DNA of 64,000 nucleotides from Nonomuraea spiralis. GTDB taxonomy: Bacteria; Actinomycetota; Actinomycetes; Streptosporangiales; Streptosporangiaceae. Position 1 is the stretch's first letter. Every line of letters begins with the position of its first letter. The DNA lies in the NCBI RefSeq assembly GCF_014648435.1, contig NZ_BMRC01000007.1, forward strand, positions 372,001 through 436,000, read 5' to 3'. A program made the position numbers and the translations under genes. Below the pieces are notes generated by a model, which was given only the letters and a program-made list of their open reading frames with translations, was not told where the DNA came from and searched no databases. This document shows positions 8,417 to 16,731 of this stretch, piece after piece.

Positions 8417-9399
8417 GCGTGCTCCTTCACGGTCACGGCGTGGCAGGCCACGACCCTCGATCCATGCGCCACGGCCTGCGGGTCGACGGTGTCGCACACG
8501 TCCATGCGCAGCGCGCAGCGCTCCCTGAACACGCAGCCCTCCTTCGGCACCGTGGCCAGCGTCGGCGGCCGGCCGGGCAGCGCCTGGGCCTCGGCGATGT
8601 CGCCCACGAGGCGCGGGATGGCCCTGATCAGGCCCTTGGTGTAGGGGTGGGTGGGGGAGCCGAGCACCTCGCGGGTGGGGCCCTGCTCGACCAGGCGGCC
8701 GCCGTACATGACGACCAGGCGGTCGGCGACCTCGGCCACGACGCCGATGTCGTGCGTGATGACCAGCGTGGTCAGGCCGCGCTCGGCGTGCACCTCGCGG
8801 ACGATCTTCAGGATGTTCGCCTGGGTGATCATGTCCAGCGCGGTCGTCGGCTCGTCGAGCACGACCAGGTGGGCGTTGAGCACCAGGGCCAGCATGATGC
8901 CGACCCGCTGCCGCATGCCGCCCGACAGCTCGTGCTGGTGCGAGTCGAGCACGCGCGCGCCGTCCAGGCCCATGCGGCCGAGCAGTTCCTTGGCCTCGCG
9001 GACCAGGCCGCGCAGGTCCTCGACGCCGTGCGAACGGCCCAGGTCGAGGAGCTGCTTGCCGACCGTCTTGAGCGGGTTGAGCGAGTTCTGGGCCGCCTGG
9101 AAGACGTACCCGATGTGCCGGCCGCGGGCCTTGCGCAGCTCCTCGCCGGCGAAACCGGTCACGTCGCCCAGGCCGTCGATCTCGACGCTGCCCGCTGCGA
9201 TCCGGCCCGGGGGCTGGACCGCGTTGAGCAGCGACAACGCCAGCGTGGACTTGCCCGAGCCGGACTCGCCGACGATGCCGGTGATCGTGCCGGGCTCCAG
9301 CGTCAGCGTGACGTCCCGGACGGCGGGCAGCTCGCCCGCGGGGGTCTTGTAGACGACCGTCAGGCCGTCGATGCGCACTCCCGGCGCTTGTTCGGCCAC
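8413..9399 (-). CDS. peptide ABC transporter ATP-binding protein (DppD/OppD-like)
   Basis: A 328-residue ATPase, first of a pair in this importer. It shows Walker A (GESGSGKST, about residues 39-47), the signature LSGGMRQRVG, Walker B (LVVLDEPTTALD) and the H-loop VITHDIGV. The C-terminal Cys-containing segment GCVFRERCALRMDVC is typical of OppD-type subunits. It begins three bases after the stop of the permease gene (9403) and overlaps the next ATPase gene by four bases. Confidence 0.93.
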   Translation of the reverse strand: MAEQAPGVRIDGLTVVYKTPAGELPAVRDVTLTLEPGTITGIVGESGSGKSTLALSLLNAVQPPGRIAAGSVEIDGLGDVTGFAGEELRKARGRHIGYVFQAAQNSLNPLKTVGKQLLDLGRSHGVEDLRGLVREAKELLGRMGLDGARVLDSHQHELSGGMRQRVGIMLALVLNAHLVVLDEPTTALDMITQANILKIVREVHAERGLTTLVITHDIGVVAEVADRLVVMYGGRLVEQGPTREVLGSPTHPYTKGLIRAIPRLVGDIAEAQALPGRPPTLATVPKEGCVFRERCALRMDVCDTVDPQAVAHGSRVVACHAVTVKEHA

Positions 9400-9402
9400 T
9401 TG

Positions 9403-10308
9403 TTACTCCTCGCGCAGCCGGGGGTTGAAGATCTCGTCCATGGCGTCCACCACGAGCACGATGCCGAGCGTCAGCAGCAGGATCGCCAGCAGGGGGGCCA
9501 GCAGGTAGCCGAGCGCGTTCGGCGTGATCATGGCGCCCGCCTGGAACACGGCGAGGTTGAGCATCACGCCCCAGTTGTCCGACTCGTACGGCAGCACGCC
9601 CAGGAAGAACAGGCCCACCTGCGAGTAGACCGCGCCGGTGACCGCGATGAGCATGTTCATCGCGATGTAGGGCGCCATGCTCGGCAGCAGTTCCCTGCCG
9701 ATGATGTGCGTGGTGGAAAGCCCGAGCCCGCGCGCCGCCTCGATGAAGCCGCGCTCGCGCAGCGACAGCGTCTGCGAGCGCACCGCCCGCGCCACGCCGC
9801 CCCAGCCGAGCAGGCCGAGCACCAGGCCCATCTGGATGGGGTTGCCGAACTTCCAGACCGTGGCCAGTACCAGCAGCAGCGGCAGGCCGGGGATGGTGAG
9901 CTTCATGTCGGTCAGCCGCATGAGCACGGTGTCCCAGCGGCCCCGCTTGAAGCCCGAGAACAGGCCGATGGCGGTGCCGGCGACGACCGTGATGATCGCG
10001 GTGACCAGGGCGGTGAGCAGGACGTAACGCGAGCCCTTGATCACCAGCGCGGTCACGTCCCGGCCCTGCGGGTCGGTGCCGAACCAGTGGTCCCAGCTCG
10101 GCGGCTGGGTGATCGCGCTCGCGTTGCCCGGCAGGTGCTCGGGCAGCAGCAGCGGGCCGACCACGGCCATGACGATGAAGCCGGCGATGATGACGACCCC
10201 GGCCATGCGGCTGGGCTTGCGCTTCATCACCCGCCACACGCCGTTCCAGAAGTTGCGGCGCATGGCCGACGCGGCCGGCGCCGCCTCCGGGATGAGCGTG
10301 GCGCTCAC
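9403..10308 (-). CDS. peptide ABC transporter permease (DppC/OppC-like)
   Basis: A 301-residue inner membrane subunit. It begins with a GTG at 10308 that overlaps the stop of the preceding permease (GTGA). The protein has an N-terminal cytosolic stretch, a first membrane helix at about residues 36-57 (MAGVVIIAGFIVMAVVGPLLL), the OppC motif HWFGTDPQGRDV, several more helices and the ATPase-contact (EAA) loop ERGFIEAARGLGLSTTHIIGRELLP. It pairs with the DppB-like permease to form the channel. Confidence 0.92.
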   Translation of the reverse strand: MSATLIPEAAPAASAMRRNFWNGVWRVMKRKPSRMAGVVIIAGFIVMAVVGPLLLPEHLPGNASAITQPPSWDHWFGTDPQGRDVTALVIKGSRYVLLTALVTAIITVVAGTAIGLFSGFKRGRWDTVLMRLTDMKLTIPGLPLLLVLATVWKFGNPIQMGLVLGLLGWGGVARAVRSQTLSLRERGFIEAARGLGLSTTHIIGRELLPSMAPYIAMNMLIAVTGAVYSQVGLFFLGVLPYESDNWGVMLNLAVFQAGAMITPNALGYLLAPLLAILLLTLGIVLVVDAMDEIFNPRLREE

Positions 10309-11312
10309 GAGCCCTCCTCTCCGCTGCGCACCCGCGGGTCGATGACCGTGTAGAACAGGTCCGCCACGATGTTGGCGATGATCGTGCCGACGGTGATCAG
10401 CAGGAACGCCCCGCCCATCAGGCCGTAGTCGCGGTCCTGCACGCCGCTGATCAGCAGCCAGCCGAGCCCCGGGTAGTTGAAGATCTTCTCGATGAAGACC
10501 GCGCCGCCCAGCAGCAGGCCGAGCGAGAGCGCGAGCATGGTGAACAGCGGCAGGATCGCGTTGCGCGCGATGTAGCGGAACACGATCGAGCGCTTCATGC
10601 CGCGCAGCTCGGCGGCCAGGATGAAGTCGTCGCCGAGCACGGTGACCACGCTCGACTTCATCGCCAGGATCCAGCCGCCGTAGGCCGACAGCGCGTACGT
10701 GACGACCGGCAGCACCGCGTGCTCGGCCAGCGAGCCGATGTAGCCGGCGTTGAAGCCCGGCTCGAACAGGATGTCCACCGTGCCGTCGGCCGGCAGGATC
10801 GGGATGAGCGTCGCGAAGATCACCACGAGCAGCATCGCCAGCACGTACTGCGGGATGCCGTGCAGCAGCGAACCGGAGATGGCCAGGGCGTCGCCCAGCT
10901 TGCCGGTGCGCTTGATGGCCGCGTACACGCCGAGGATGATCCCGACGAGGAAGCTCAGCAGCGTGCCGGCCAGCACCGGTAGAACGGTCCACTTGGCCGC
11001 GTCGGTGAGCACGTCGAGCACCGGGGTGCCGGGCCGGCTGACCGACATGCCGAGGTCGAGGTGGAGCAGCCCGGTCATGTAGTCGGTGTACTGCTGCCAC
11101 AGTGTGCCGTCGGGCAGGAAGCCGTACAGGACCTTCACGGACTGCGCGGCGGCCTCGGGCGACATGCCCTGCTCGACCAGCTTCTCGTAGCGGGCGGCCA
11201 TCGGGTCGCCGGGGATGTTGTTGATGATGAAGAAGCTGATCGTCGCGACAACGAGGATCATGACGAACCCGCGGGCCAGGTGGCCCGCGAGTCGCCGTGT
11301 GATGAGCGTCAT
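10305..11312 (-). CDS. peptide ABC transporter permease (DppB/OppB-like)
   Basis: A 335-residue membrane permease beginning MTLITRRLAGHLARGFVMILVVATISFFIINNIPGDP, the classic DppB start with a first helix followed by the PGDP motif. The EAA loop is seen near GDDFILAAELRGMKRSIVFRYIARNAILP. It starts three bases downstream of the binding-protein gene stop. It lies second in the operon, which runs binding protein, two permeases, two ATPases and GNAT. Confidence 0.92.
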   Translation of the reverse strand: MTLITRRLAGHLARGFVMILVVATISFFIINNIPGDPMAARYEKLVEQGMSPEAAAQSVKVLYGFLPDGTLWQQYTDYMTGLLHLDLGMSVSRPGTPVLDVLTDAAKWTVLPVLAGTLLSFLVGIILGVYAAIKRTGKLGDALAISGSLLHGIPQYVLAMLLVVIFATLIPILPADGTVDILFEPGFNAGYIGSLAEHAVLPVVTYALSAYGGWILAMKSSVVTVLGDDFILAAELRGMKRSIVFRYIARNAILPLFTMLALSLGLLLGGAVFIEKIFNYPGLGWLLISGVQDRDYGLMGGAFLLITVGTIIANIVADLFYTVIDPRVRSGEEGS

Positions 11313-11315
11313 GAA

Positions 11316-13148
11316 CTACGACTTCGCCTTGATCATGCCGAGCTGGATCCACACGCCCGAGGGGAGGACGCCGGTGCCCATACGCAGGATCTCGTCGTCG
11401 TGCGGCCAGCCGGTGAAGCGGCTGTTGTTGACGAACTGGGTGTTGACGTAGTCCCAGAGCTGGATGACCGGGAGGTCCTGGTTCGCCGCCTTGGCGAGCT
11501 GGGCCATGATCGGCTTGGCCTCCTCCTCGGTGGCCGAGTTCAGCTTGCCGGTCAGCTCACCGGGGTTGATCTTGGCGCCGTCGACCTCGATCTTCTCGGG
11601 GCCGCCCATCCAGTTGCCGGCCTTGCCGGGCTCGGAGTGCTTGACCTTGCCCGCGACGTTGGTCCAGCCGTTGGAGGCGCCGTAGAGGCGCTGGTAGATG
11701 TCGTACGGCGCGGGGCCGAGCGCCATCAGCCAGAAGCCCGCGTCGTACTTGCCGGCCGCCAGTTCCTCCAGGTAGAGGGGGTAGTCGGCGGTCGTGACGA
11801 CCTCGGCGTCCACGCCGGCCTTGATCAGCTGGCTCTTGATGTTCTCCTGGGCCGACAGCCAGTCGGAGAAGCCGGCGGGCGCGTGCATGGAGACCTTCCA
11901 CGCAGAGCCGTCGGCCAGCGTCCACTTGCCGTCCTTCTTGGTGAGGCCGGCCTCCTTGAACTCCGCCTCGGCCTTGGCCGCGTCCGTCGCGTACGGGTCC
12001 AGCTTCGGCAGCGTGTCGGGGATCCAGGCCTGCGCGGCCTTCTGGTGGATGCCGGTGGTGGTGACCGCGGCCGTGCCGCCCTCGGGCGAGGCGACCTTGG
12101 TGACCTCCTCACGGTTGATCAGGTAGGCCAGGCCGCGACGCACGTGCACGTTGTCGTACGGCTTCTTGGCCTGGTTGAAGGCCAGGCTGACCGCGACCGG
12201 CGAGTAGCCCTTGATGACCTCGTTGCCGGCGGCCGCCTTGATCCGGTTCATCACGTCCGTCGGGGCGGCGGTGAAACCGGCGTGGTCGAGCTTGCCCGCG
12301 GTGAGGTAGTTCCAGATCTGCTCGTTGCCGGTGTAGTTGAGGAACTTCACCTGCGCCGGAGCCACGTTCGCGGCGTTGTAGAAGTACTTGTTCTTGACCA
12401 GCAACGCCTCGGACGGGTTGACCCGCTCCAGCACGAACGGGCCGGCCGAGGTGTCCTTCGGCGGGGCGAAGGTGAGCACCTTCTCGCCGAGGCCGGTGAT
12501 CGTCTCACGCGCCTTGTCGGCGTCGGCGCCCTCGGCCCTGGAGGCCTTGAGCTGGTCCCAGAAGTCCGCGGGGAGCACGCTGCCCCACACGTGGGCGGGC
12601 AGGACGAACGTGTCGAGCACGCCGCGGGCGAACTTCGGGCTCGGGTTCGCCATGTCCTGGGTGATCTTCAGGGTGTGCTCGTCGACCACGGTCACGTCGG
12701 CCGCCGCACCAGCCGCGCCCGGCGTGATCGAGAAGGCCGTGCTGCCCTGGGTGTAGGCGATGCCGATGGACATCTTGACGTCCTCGGCGGTGACGGGCTT
12801 GCCGTCGGACCACTTGGCGTTCGGCTGGAGCTTCAGGGTGATGGCCGAGTTGTCCGGCGCGATCTCCCAGCTCTCCGCGATGCCGGGGAGTGCCTGGTTG
12901 GGGTCCGTCAGGTGGTTCTTCACCCAGCCCAGCTTCATCGCCGTGTAGCCGGGGAAGGAGTTGCCCTTCGGGTTGTACGGGTTGGCCGGGGCCGTGGCCT
13001 CCAGGCCCGGCCTGTTGACGTCGATCGTGGTGAAGAGCCCGCCACCACCACCGCTCGAGGCGCCGGACTTGTTGTTGGTACCACCACTGCACGCCGCTGT
13101 GGCGGTGGCGAGGCCCAGCAACGCCACTACCGCTGCCAGTCGCTTCAT
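11316..13148 (-). CDS. peptide ABC transporter substrate-binding lipoprotein
   Basis: A 610-residue solute-binding protein of the DppA/OppA (SBP family 5) type. The N-terminus MKRLAAVVALLGLATATAAC has a lipobox with lipidated Cys20, then a Gly/Ser-rich linker. Family blocks include IAESWEIAPDNSAITLKLQPNAKWSDGKPVTAEDVKMSI and VRRGLAYLINREEV. It is anchored outside the membrane and delivers ligand to the permeases encoded next. It is first in the operon with a recognisable promoter at 13202-13230 and a GGAG site nine bases before the ATG. Ligand unknown. The neighbouring MurNAc genes make muropeptides a candidate. Confidence 0.93.
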   Translation of the reverse strand: MKRLAAVVALLGLATATAACSGGTNNKSGASSGGGGGLFTTIDVNRPGLEATAPANPYNPKGNSFPGYTAMKLGWVKNHLTDPNQALPGIAESWEIAPDNSAITLKLQPNAKWSDGKPVTAEDVKMSIGIAYTQGSTAFSITPGAAGAAADVTVVDEHTLKITQDMANPSPKFARGVLDTFVLPAHVWGSVLPADFWDQLKASRAEGADADKARETITGLGEKVLTFAPPKDTSAGPFVLERVNPSEALLVKNKYFYNAANVAPAQVKFLNYTGNEQIWNYLTAGKLDHAGFTAAPTDVMNRIKAAAGNEVIKGYSPVAVSLAFNQAKKPYDNVHVRRGLAYLINREEVTKVASPEGGTAAVTTTGIHQKAAQAWIPDTLPKLDPYATDAAKAEAEFKEAGLTKKDGKWTLADGSAWKVSMHAPAGFSDWLSAQENIKSQLIKAGVDAEVVTTADYPLYLEELAAGKYDAGFWLMALGPAPYDIYQRLYGASNGWTNVAGKVKHSEPGKAGNWMGGPEKIEVDGAKINPGELTGKLNSATEEEAKPIMAQLAKAANQDLPVIQLWDYVNTQFVNNSRFTGWPHDDEILRMGTGVLPSGVWIQLGMIKAKS

Positions 13149-13201
13149 CTGCCGCTCCGGGGGATGTCGGACCTGTTGAGGATCTGTAGGGAATTGACCG
13201 G

Positions 13202-13230
13202 ACCCTACGGTCGCCAGCAGGCAGCGTCAA
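13202..13230 (-). promoter_or_regulatory. housekeeping-type promoter of the peptide importer operon
   Basis: On the minus strand TTGACG (13230-13225) is followed after exactly 17 bases by TAGGGT (13207-13202). This matches the actinomycete major-sigma consensus TTGACN-N17-TANNNT. It lies 54 bases upstream of the ATG at 13148. This is one of the clearest promoters in the window. Confidence 0.65.
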
Positions 13231-13318
13231 TAATCTCCAGATGTTGTGAGTGTAATGTAACTTTCCTTCATAGAGGTCCGGCGTGGCGCCAATCTCCATC
13301 GTGCGCCCGATGCCGGGC

Positions 13319-14284
13319 TCAGCCCATGACCAGCACAGCCGCGCCCCTGACGCGGTCCGCGGCCAGATCGGCCAGCGCCCGACCGGCCGCATCCAGCGGG
13401 TAGATCTTTGTCTCCACCCGCGGCGGATGGGCCAGCGCCAGCTCCAGGTAGGCCCGCCCGTCGGCCCTGGTGTTGGCGGTCACGCTGCGCAGCGTGCGCT
13501 CCTGGAACAGGTGCCGCTCGTAGTTCAGCGGGGGCACGTCGGTCAGGTGGATGCCGGCGATCGCCAGCGTCCCGCCGCGGTCGAGCGCTTCGAGCGCGGG
13601 CGGCACCAGGTCGCCGACCGGCGCGAACAGGATGGCCGCGTCGAGCGGCTCGGGCGGCCGGTCGCCCGCCGAGGCCGCGCCCAGCTCCAGCGCCAGCTCC
13701 CTGGAGGCGGCCGACCTGGTCACGGCGTGCACGGTGGCGCCCCGCGCGATGGCCGCCTGCGCGGTCAGGTGGGCCGAGGAGCCGAAGCCGTAGATGCCGA
13801 GCCGTCCGCCGGGCGGCAGGTCGCAGCGGGCCAGCGCCCGGTAGCCGATGATCCCCGCGCACAGCAGCGGCGCCAGCCGCTCGGCGGGTACGTCGCCGGG
13901 CAGCGGATAGACGTAGTCGGCGGGGGCCATGACGTACTCCGCGTAGCCCCCGTCGGCGTCCCAGCCCGTGTACGTGGAGTCCGGGCACAGGTTCTCCATG
14001 CCGCGCAGGCAGTAACGGCACCGGCCGCACGTCGAGCGCAGCCAGGCCACCCCCACCCGCTCGCCGGAGCCCTCGACCCGGCCCACCACCTGGTGCCCGG
14101 GGGTGGTCCGCGGCCGCCGCGGCGCGAGGTCGCCCTCGGCCAGGTGCAGGTCGGTCCGGCACACGCCGCACGCCTCCACCCGTACCAGCACCTCGCCGGG
14201 GCCGGGCTCCGGGACGTCCCGTTCGACCGGTACGAGCGGACCGGTCGCCATCGGTCCCGGCGTGTCCACCACCCAGGCGCGCAT
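13319..14284 (-). CDS. zinc-dependent alcohol dehydrogenase family protein
   Basis: A 321-residue medium-chain dehydrogenase. Catalytic zinc ligands are visible in ACGVCRTDLHLAEGDL and the GH of TPGHQVVGRVEG. The structural zinc loop is CGRCRYCLRGMENLC with four Cys. The nucleotide fold has a GxGxxA-like GIYGFGSSAH. Such enzymes reversibly oxidise alcohols with NAD(P). The ATG at 14284 overlaps the stop of the M20 gene by one base (TGATG), so the pair is coupled. The family resembles the AdhA/CAD2-like group. Substrate unknown. It is slightly shorter than the usual 340 residues. Confidence 0.9.
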   Translation of the reverse strand: MRAWVVDTPGPMATGPLVPVERDVPEPGPGEVLVRVEACGVCRTDLHLAEGDLAPRRPRTTPGHQVVGRVEGSGERVGVAWLRSTCGRCRYCLRGMENLCPDSTYTGWDADGGYAEYVMAPADYVYPLPGDVPAERLAPLLCAGIIGYRALARCDLPPGGRLGIYGFGSSAHLTAQAAIARGATVHAVTRSAASRELALELGAASAGDRPPEPLDAAILFAPVGDLVPPALEALDRGGTLAIAGIHLTDVPPLNYERHLFQERTLRSVTANTRADGRAYLELALAHPPRVETKIYPLDAAGRALADLAADRVRGAAVLVMG

Positions 14285-15477
14285 CACGACCCCGACAGGC
14301 GCCCGTGGGCGAGGGAGGCGTACAGGGCCGCGCCGTCGGGGAGCACGGAGTCGTCGAAGACCGCGTCCGGAGAATGGTTGTACGGCGCCGTGGCCGGGTC
14401 CCGGTCCGGCGGGCACGCCCCCAGGAAGACGAACGCGCCCGGCACCTCCTCCAGCACGTACGAGAAGTCCTCCGACCCCATCACCGGCTGCGGCGCCACG
14501 AAGTAGCGGCCGGGGCCGAACAGTTCGTCGGCGGTCCGGGAGACGAACCCGGCCTCGTCCTGGTCGTTGACCGTCACCGGGTACCCCGTCCCGAACGACG
14601 TCTCCACCGTCAGCCCGTGCGCGGCCGCGATGCCCTCGACCACCTCCACCAGGCGCCGCTTGACCAGCACCCGGTGCTCCTTGCTGAACGTGCGCACGGT
14701 CGCCTCGAAGCGCGCCTCGTCGGGGATGACGTTGTCGGCCGAGCCGCCGTGGAAGGTGCCCACGGTGATCACCACGGGGTCGAACACGTCGAACGTCCTG
14801 GTCACCATCGTCTGCAGCGCCGTCACCATCTCGCACCCGGCCGCGATCGGGTCCTTGGCGCGGTGGGGGCTCGACCCGTGGCCGCCGCTGCCCTTCACCG
14901 TCACGCAGAACACGTCGGCCGCCGCCATGATCGGGCCGGGCCGCGAGGCGAACAGCCCCGTCGGCAGCATCGCCGAGACCACGTGCATCCCGTACGCCGC
15001 CACCGGCCGCGTCCCGGCCGCGTCGAGCACGCCCTCGCCGATCATGTGCTTGGCGCCCTCGTGGCCCTCCTCGCCCGGCTGGAACATGAAGATCACGTCA
15101 CCGGCGAGCTCCGCCCGCCGCGCGCTGAGCAGCCGGGCCGCGCCGGCCAGCATGGCGGTGTGCAGGTCGTGGCCGCAGGCGTGCATCTGGCCGGGGGTCT
15201 GGGAGATGTAGGGCAGGTCGTTGCGCTCGGCCACGGGCAGGGCGTCCATGTCGCCGCGCAGCAGCACCGCGGGACCCGGCCGGCCGCCGCGCAACACCGC
15301 CGTGACCGAGCTGAGCGTCTTGCCGGTCGTGATCTCCAGGGGAAGCCCGTCCAGCGCCGCCAGCACCTTCTCCTGCGTCCGGGGCAGATGCAGGCCGAGC
15401 TCGGGGGTGGTGTGCAGGGAGTGGCGGAGCTGGATGAGTTCGTCCCGCATGTCCAGGGCGGATTCAGTGAACGACAT
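14284..15477 (-). CDS. M20-family amidohydrolase
   Basis: A 397-residue metal-dependent amidohydrolase of the IAA-amino acid hydrolase / N-acyl amino acid amidase group. Motifs: RHSLHTTPELGLHLPRT near the start, RGDMDALPV, the metal-binding ACGHDLHTAMLAGAARLL, and FQPGEEGHEGAKHMI with the catalytic Glu pair. It cleaves an acyl group from an amino acid or similar amide. The actual substrate is not evident. No signal peptide. The next gene downstream, an alcohol dehydrogenase, is translationally coupled. The promoter must lie in the 61 bases separating it from the divergent HAD gene at 15539. Confidence 0.9.
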   Translation of the reverse strand: MSFTESALDMRDELIQLRHSLHTTPELGLHLPRTQEKVLAALDGLPLEITTGKTLSSVTAVLRGGRPGPAVLLRGDMDALPVAERNDLPYISQTPGQMHACGHDLHTAMLAGAARLLSARRAELAGDVIFMFQPGEEGHEGAKHMIGEGVLDAAGTRPVAAYGMHVVSAMLPTGLFASRPGPIMAAADVFCVTVKGSGGHGSSPHRAKDPIAAGCEMVTALQTMVTRTFDVFDPVVITVGTFHGGSADNVIPDEARFEATVRTFSKEHRVLVKRRLVEVVEGIAAAHGLTVETSFGTGYPVTVNDQDEAGFVSRTADELFGPGRYFVAPQPVMGSEDFSYVLEEVPGAFVFLGACPPDRDPATAPYNHSPDAVFDDSVLPDGAALYASLAHGRLSGS

Positions 15478-15538
15478 GATGAATATTGTTCACGTGTGCG
15501 GCGAGAAGTCGACAAGGCACGCTCGATACCATGAACGG

Positions 15539-16318
15539 GTGACTCAGCGTAAGCGGATCGACTCCTGGTTGTCCGACATGGACGGCGTGCTCGTCCACGA
15601 GGGGCGGCCGATCCCCGGTGCGGACGAATTCATCAAGCGGCTCAAGGAGTCCGACAAGAGGTTCCGGGTCCTGACCAACAACTCCATCTACACCCAGCGC
15701 GACCTGTCGGTGCGCCTGGCCGGCGCCGGGCTCGACGTGCCCGCCGCGTCCATCTGGACCTCCGCCCTGGCCACCGCCCAGTTCCTCGACGACCAGCGGC
15801 CCGGCGGCTCGGCGTACGTGATCGGCGAGGCCGGCCTGACCACGGCCCTGCACGAGGTCGGCTACATCCTCACCGACCTCGACCCCGACTACGTCGTGCT
15901 CGGCGAGACCCGCACCTACAGCTTCACCCAGATCACCCGCGCGATCCGGCTCATCGAGTCCGGCGCCCGCTTCATCGCCACCAACCCCGACCCGATCGGC
16001 CCCTCCACCGAGGGCTCGCTGCCGGCCTGCGGGGCCGTCGCCGCGATGATCACCAAGGCCACCGGCGTCGAGCCGTACTTCGTGGGCAAGCCCAACCCCC
16101 GCATGATGCGCAGCGCGCTCAACGCCATCGAGGGCCACAGCGAGACCACCGCCATGATCGGCGACCGGATGGACACCGACATCATCTCCGGCATGGAGGC
16201 CGGCCTCTTCACGATCCTGGTGCTGACCGGCGTCACCCAGCGCGACCAGATCGACCGTTTCCCCTACCGCCCGTCCCTGGTCGTCGACTCGGTCGCCGAC
16301 CTCGTCGACCTCATCTGA
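15539..16318 (+). CDS. HAD-IIA family phosphatase (NagD-like)
   Basis: A 259-residue HAD-superfamily sugar or nucleotide phosphatase. HAD motif I is SDMDGVLVHEG, motif II LTNNSIYTQRDL, and motifs III/IV are VGKPNPRMMRSAL and MIGDRMDTDIISGMEAG. The cap type and spacing match NagD/4-nitrophenylphosphatase (IIA). I chose GTG at 15539 (VTQRKRIDSWL). Longer in-frame starts overlap the divergent M20 gene. It is divergent from the M20/dehydrogenase pair. Substrate unknown. Confidence 0.85.
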   Translation: MTQRKRIDSWLSDMDGVLVHEGRPIPGADEFIKRLKESDKRFRVLTNNSIYTQRDLSVRLAGAGLDVPAASIWTSALATAQFLDDQRPGGSAYVIGEAGLTTALHEVGYILTDLDPDYVVLGETRTYSFTQITRAIRLIESGARFIATNPDPIGPSTEGSLPACGAVAAMITKATGVEPYFVGKPNPRMMRSALNAIEGHSETTAMIGDRMDTDIISGMEAGLFTILVLTGVTQRDQIDRFPYRPSLVVDSVADLVDLI

Positions 16319-16476
16319 GGCCGCCCGGGGTGACAACTCTCCTCCCAGGTCGCGAAGGATCGTGCGTACGGGATGAGAAAACCACTCCCGCCGTCCGCCG
16401 CCCGGTCGCGGGCCCCCGCCTGCCTGAGATCCTTGGTGGCGGACGGTGACTTACCGATGGTGAGGAGGGCGTGCAC

Positions 16477-16692
16477 ATGGGGGCGGACGCTGGGGCGGAG
16501 ACGGCCGAGGAGCTGGCGACGTTGCGCAGCGAGGTGACCGAGGAGCTCAAGTTCGTCCGGGCGGCGCTGGCCGAGGAGTTCAACTCCGTACGGTCGGAGA
16601 TCCTCGATCTCAACATCAACTGGACCGCTTGCTGCAACGTGTTGGCATTTAGGACATCAAGGCAGACTCCGCACCACATGTCCTTCGGGTAG
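16477..16692 (+). CDS. small coiled-coil protein (hypothetical)
   Basis: A 71-residue ORF with a strong GAGGAGGG ribosome site seven bases before the ATG at 16477. Residues about 8-48 form an acidic heptad-patterned helix (ETAEELATLRSEVTEELKFV and onward). The tail after NINWT is unlike the rest and runs through the control region of the desaturase gene, so the ORF may be eroded at its 3' end. No family recognised. The good ribosome site and coiled coil argue that it is, or was, translated. Confidence 0.5.
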   Translation: MGADAGAETAEELATLRSEVTEELKFVRAALAEEFNSVRSEILDLNINWTACCNVLAFRTSRQTPHHMSFG

Positions 16693-16711
16693 CCTAACCT
16701 ACGGTCCCGTA
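16684..16711 (+). promoter_or_regulatory. possible iron box overlapping a TACGG palindrome before the desaturase
   Basis: TTCGGGTAGCCTAACCTAC (16684-16702) matches the DtxR/IdeR/DmdR box TTAGGTTAGSCTAACCTAA at 16 of 19 positions by my count. It overlaps TACGG-TC-CCGTA (16700-16711), a palindrome similar to TetR operators near actinomycete desaturase genes. Both lie 21-48 bases before the start codon at 16732, where a repressor would block transcription. Confidence 0.5.
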
Positions 16712-16731
16712 ACCTGAAGGAGAAGATCTTT

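Noticed and set aside
7406..10237. A single 943-codon minus-strand frame spanning two ABC genes
   Set aside because: Its first part is a shadow. The genuine genes are the two ATPases (7406-8416 and 8413-9399) with GTGA coupling.
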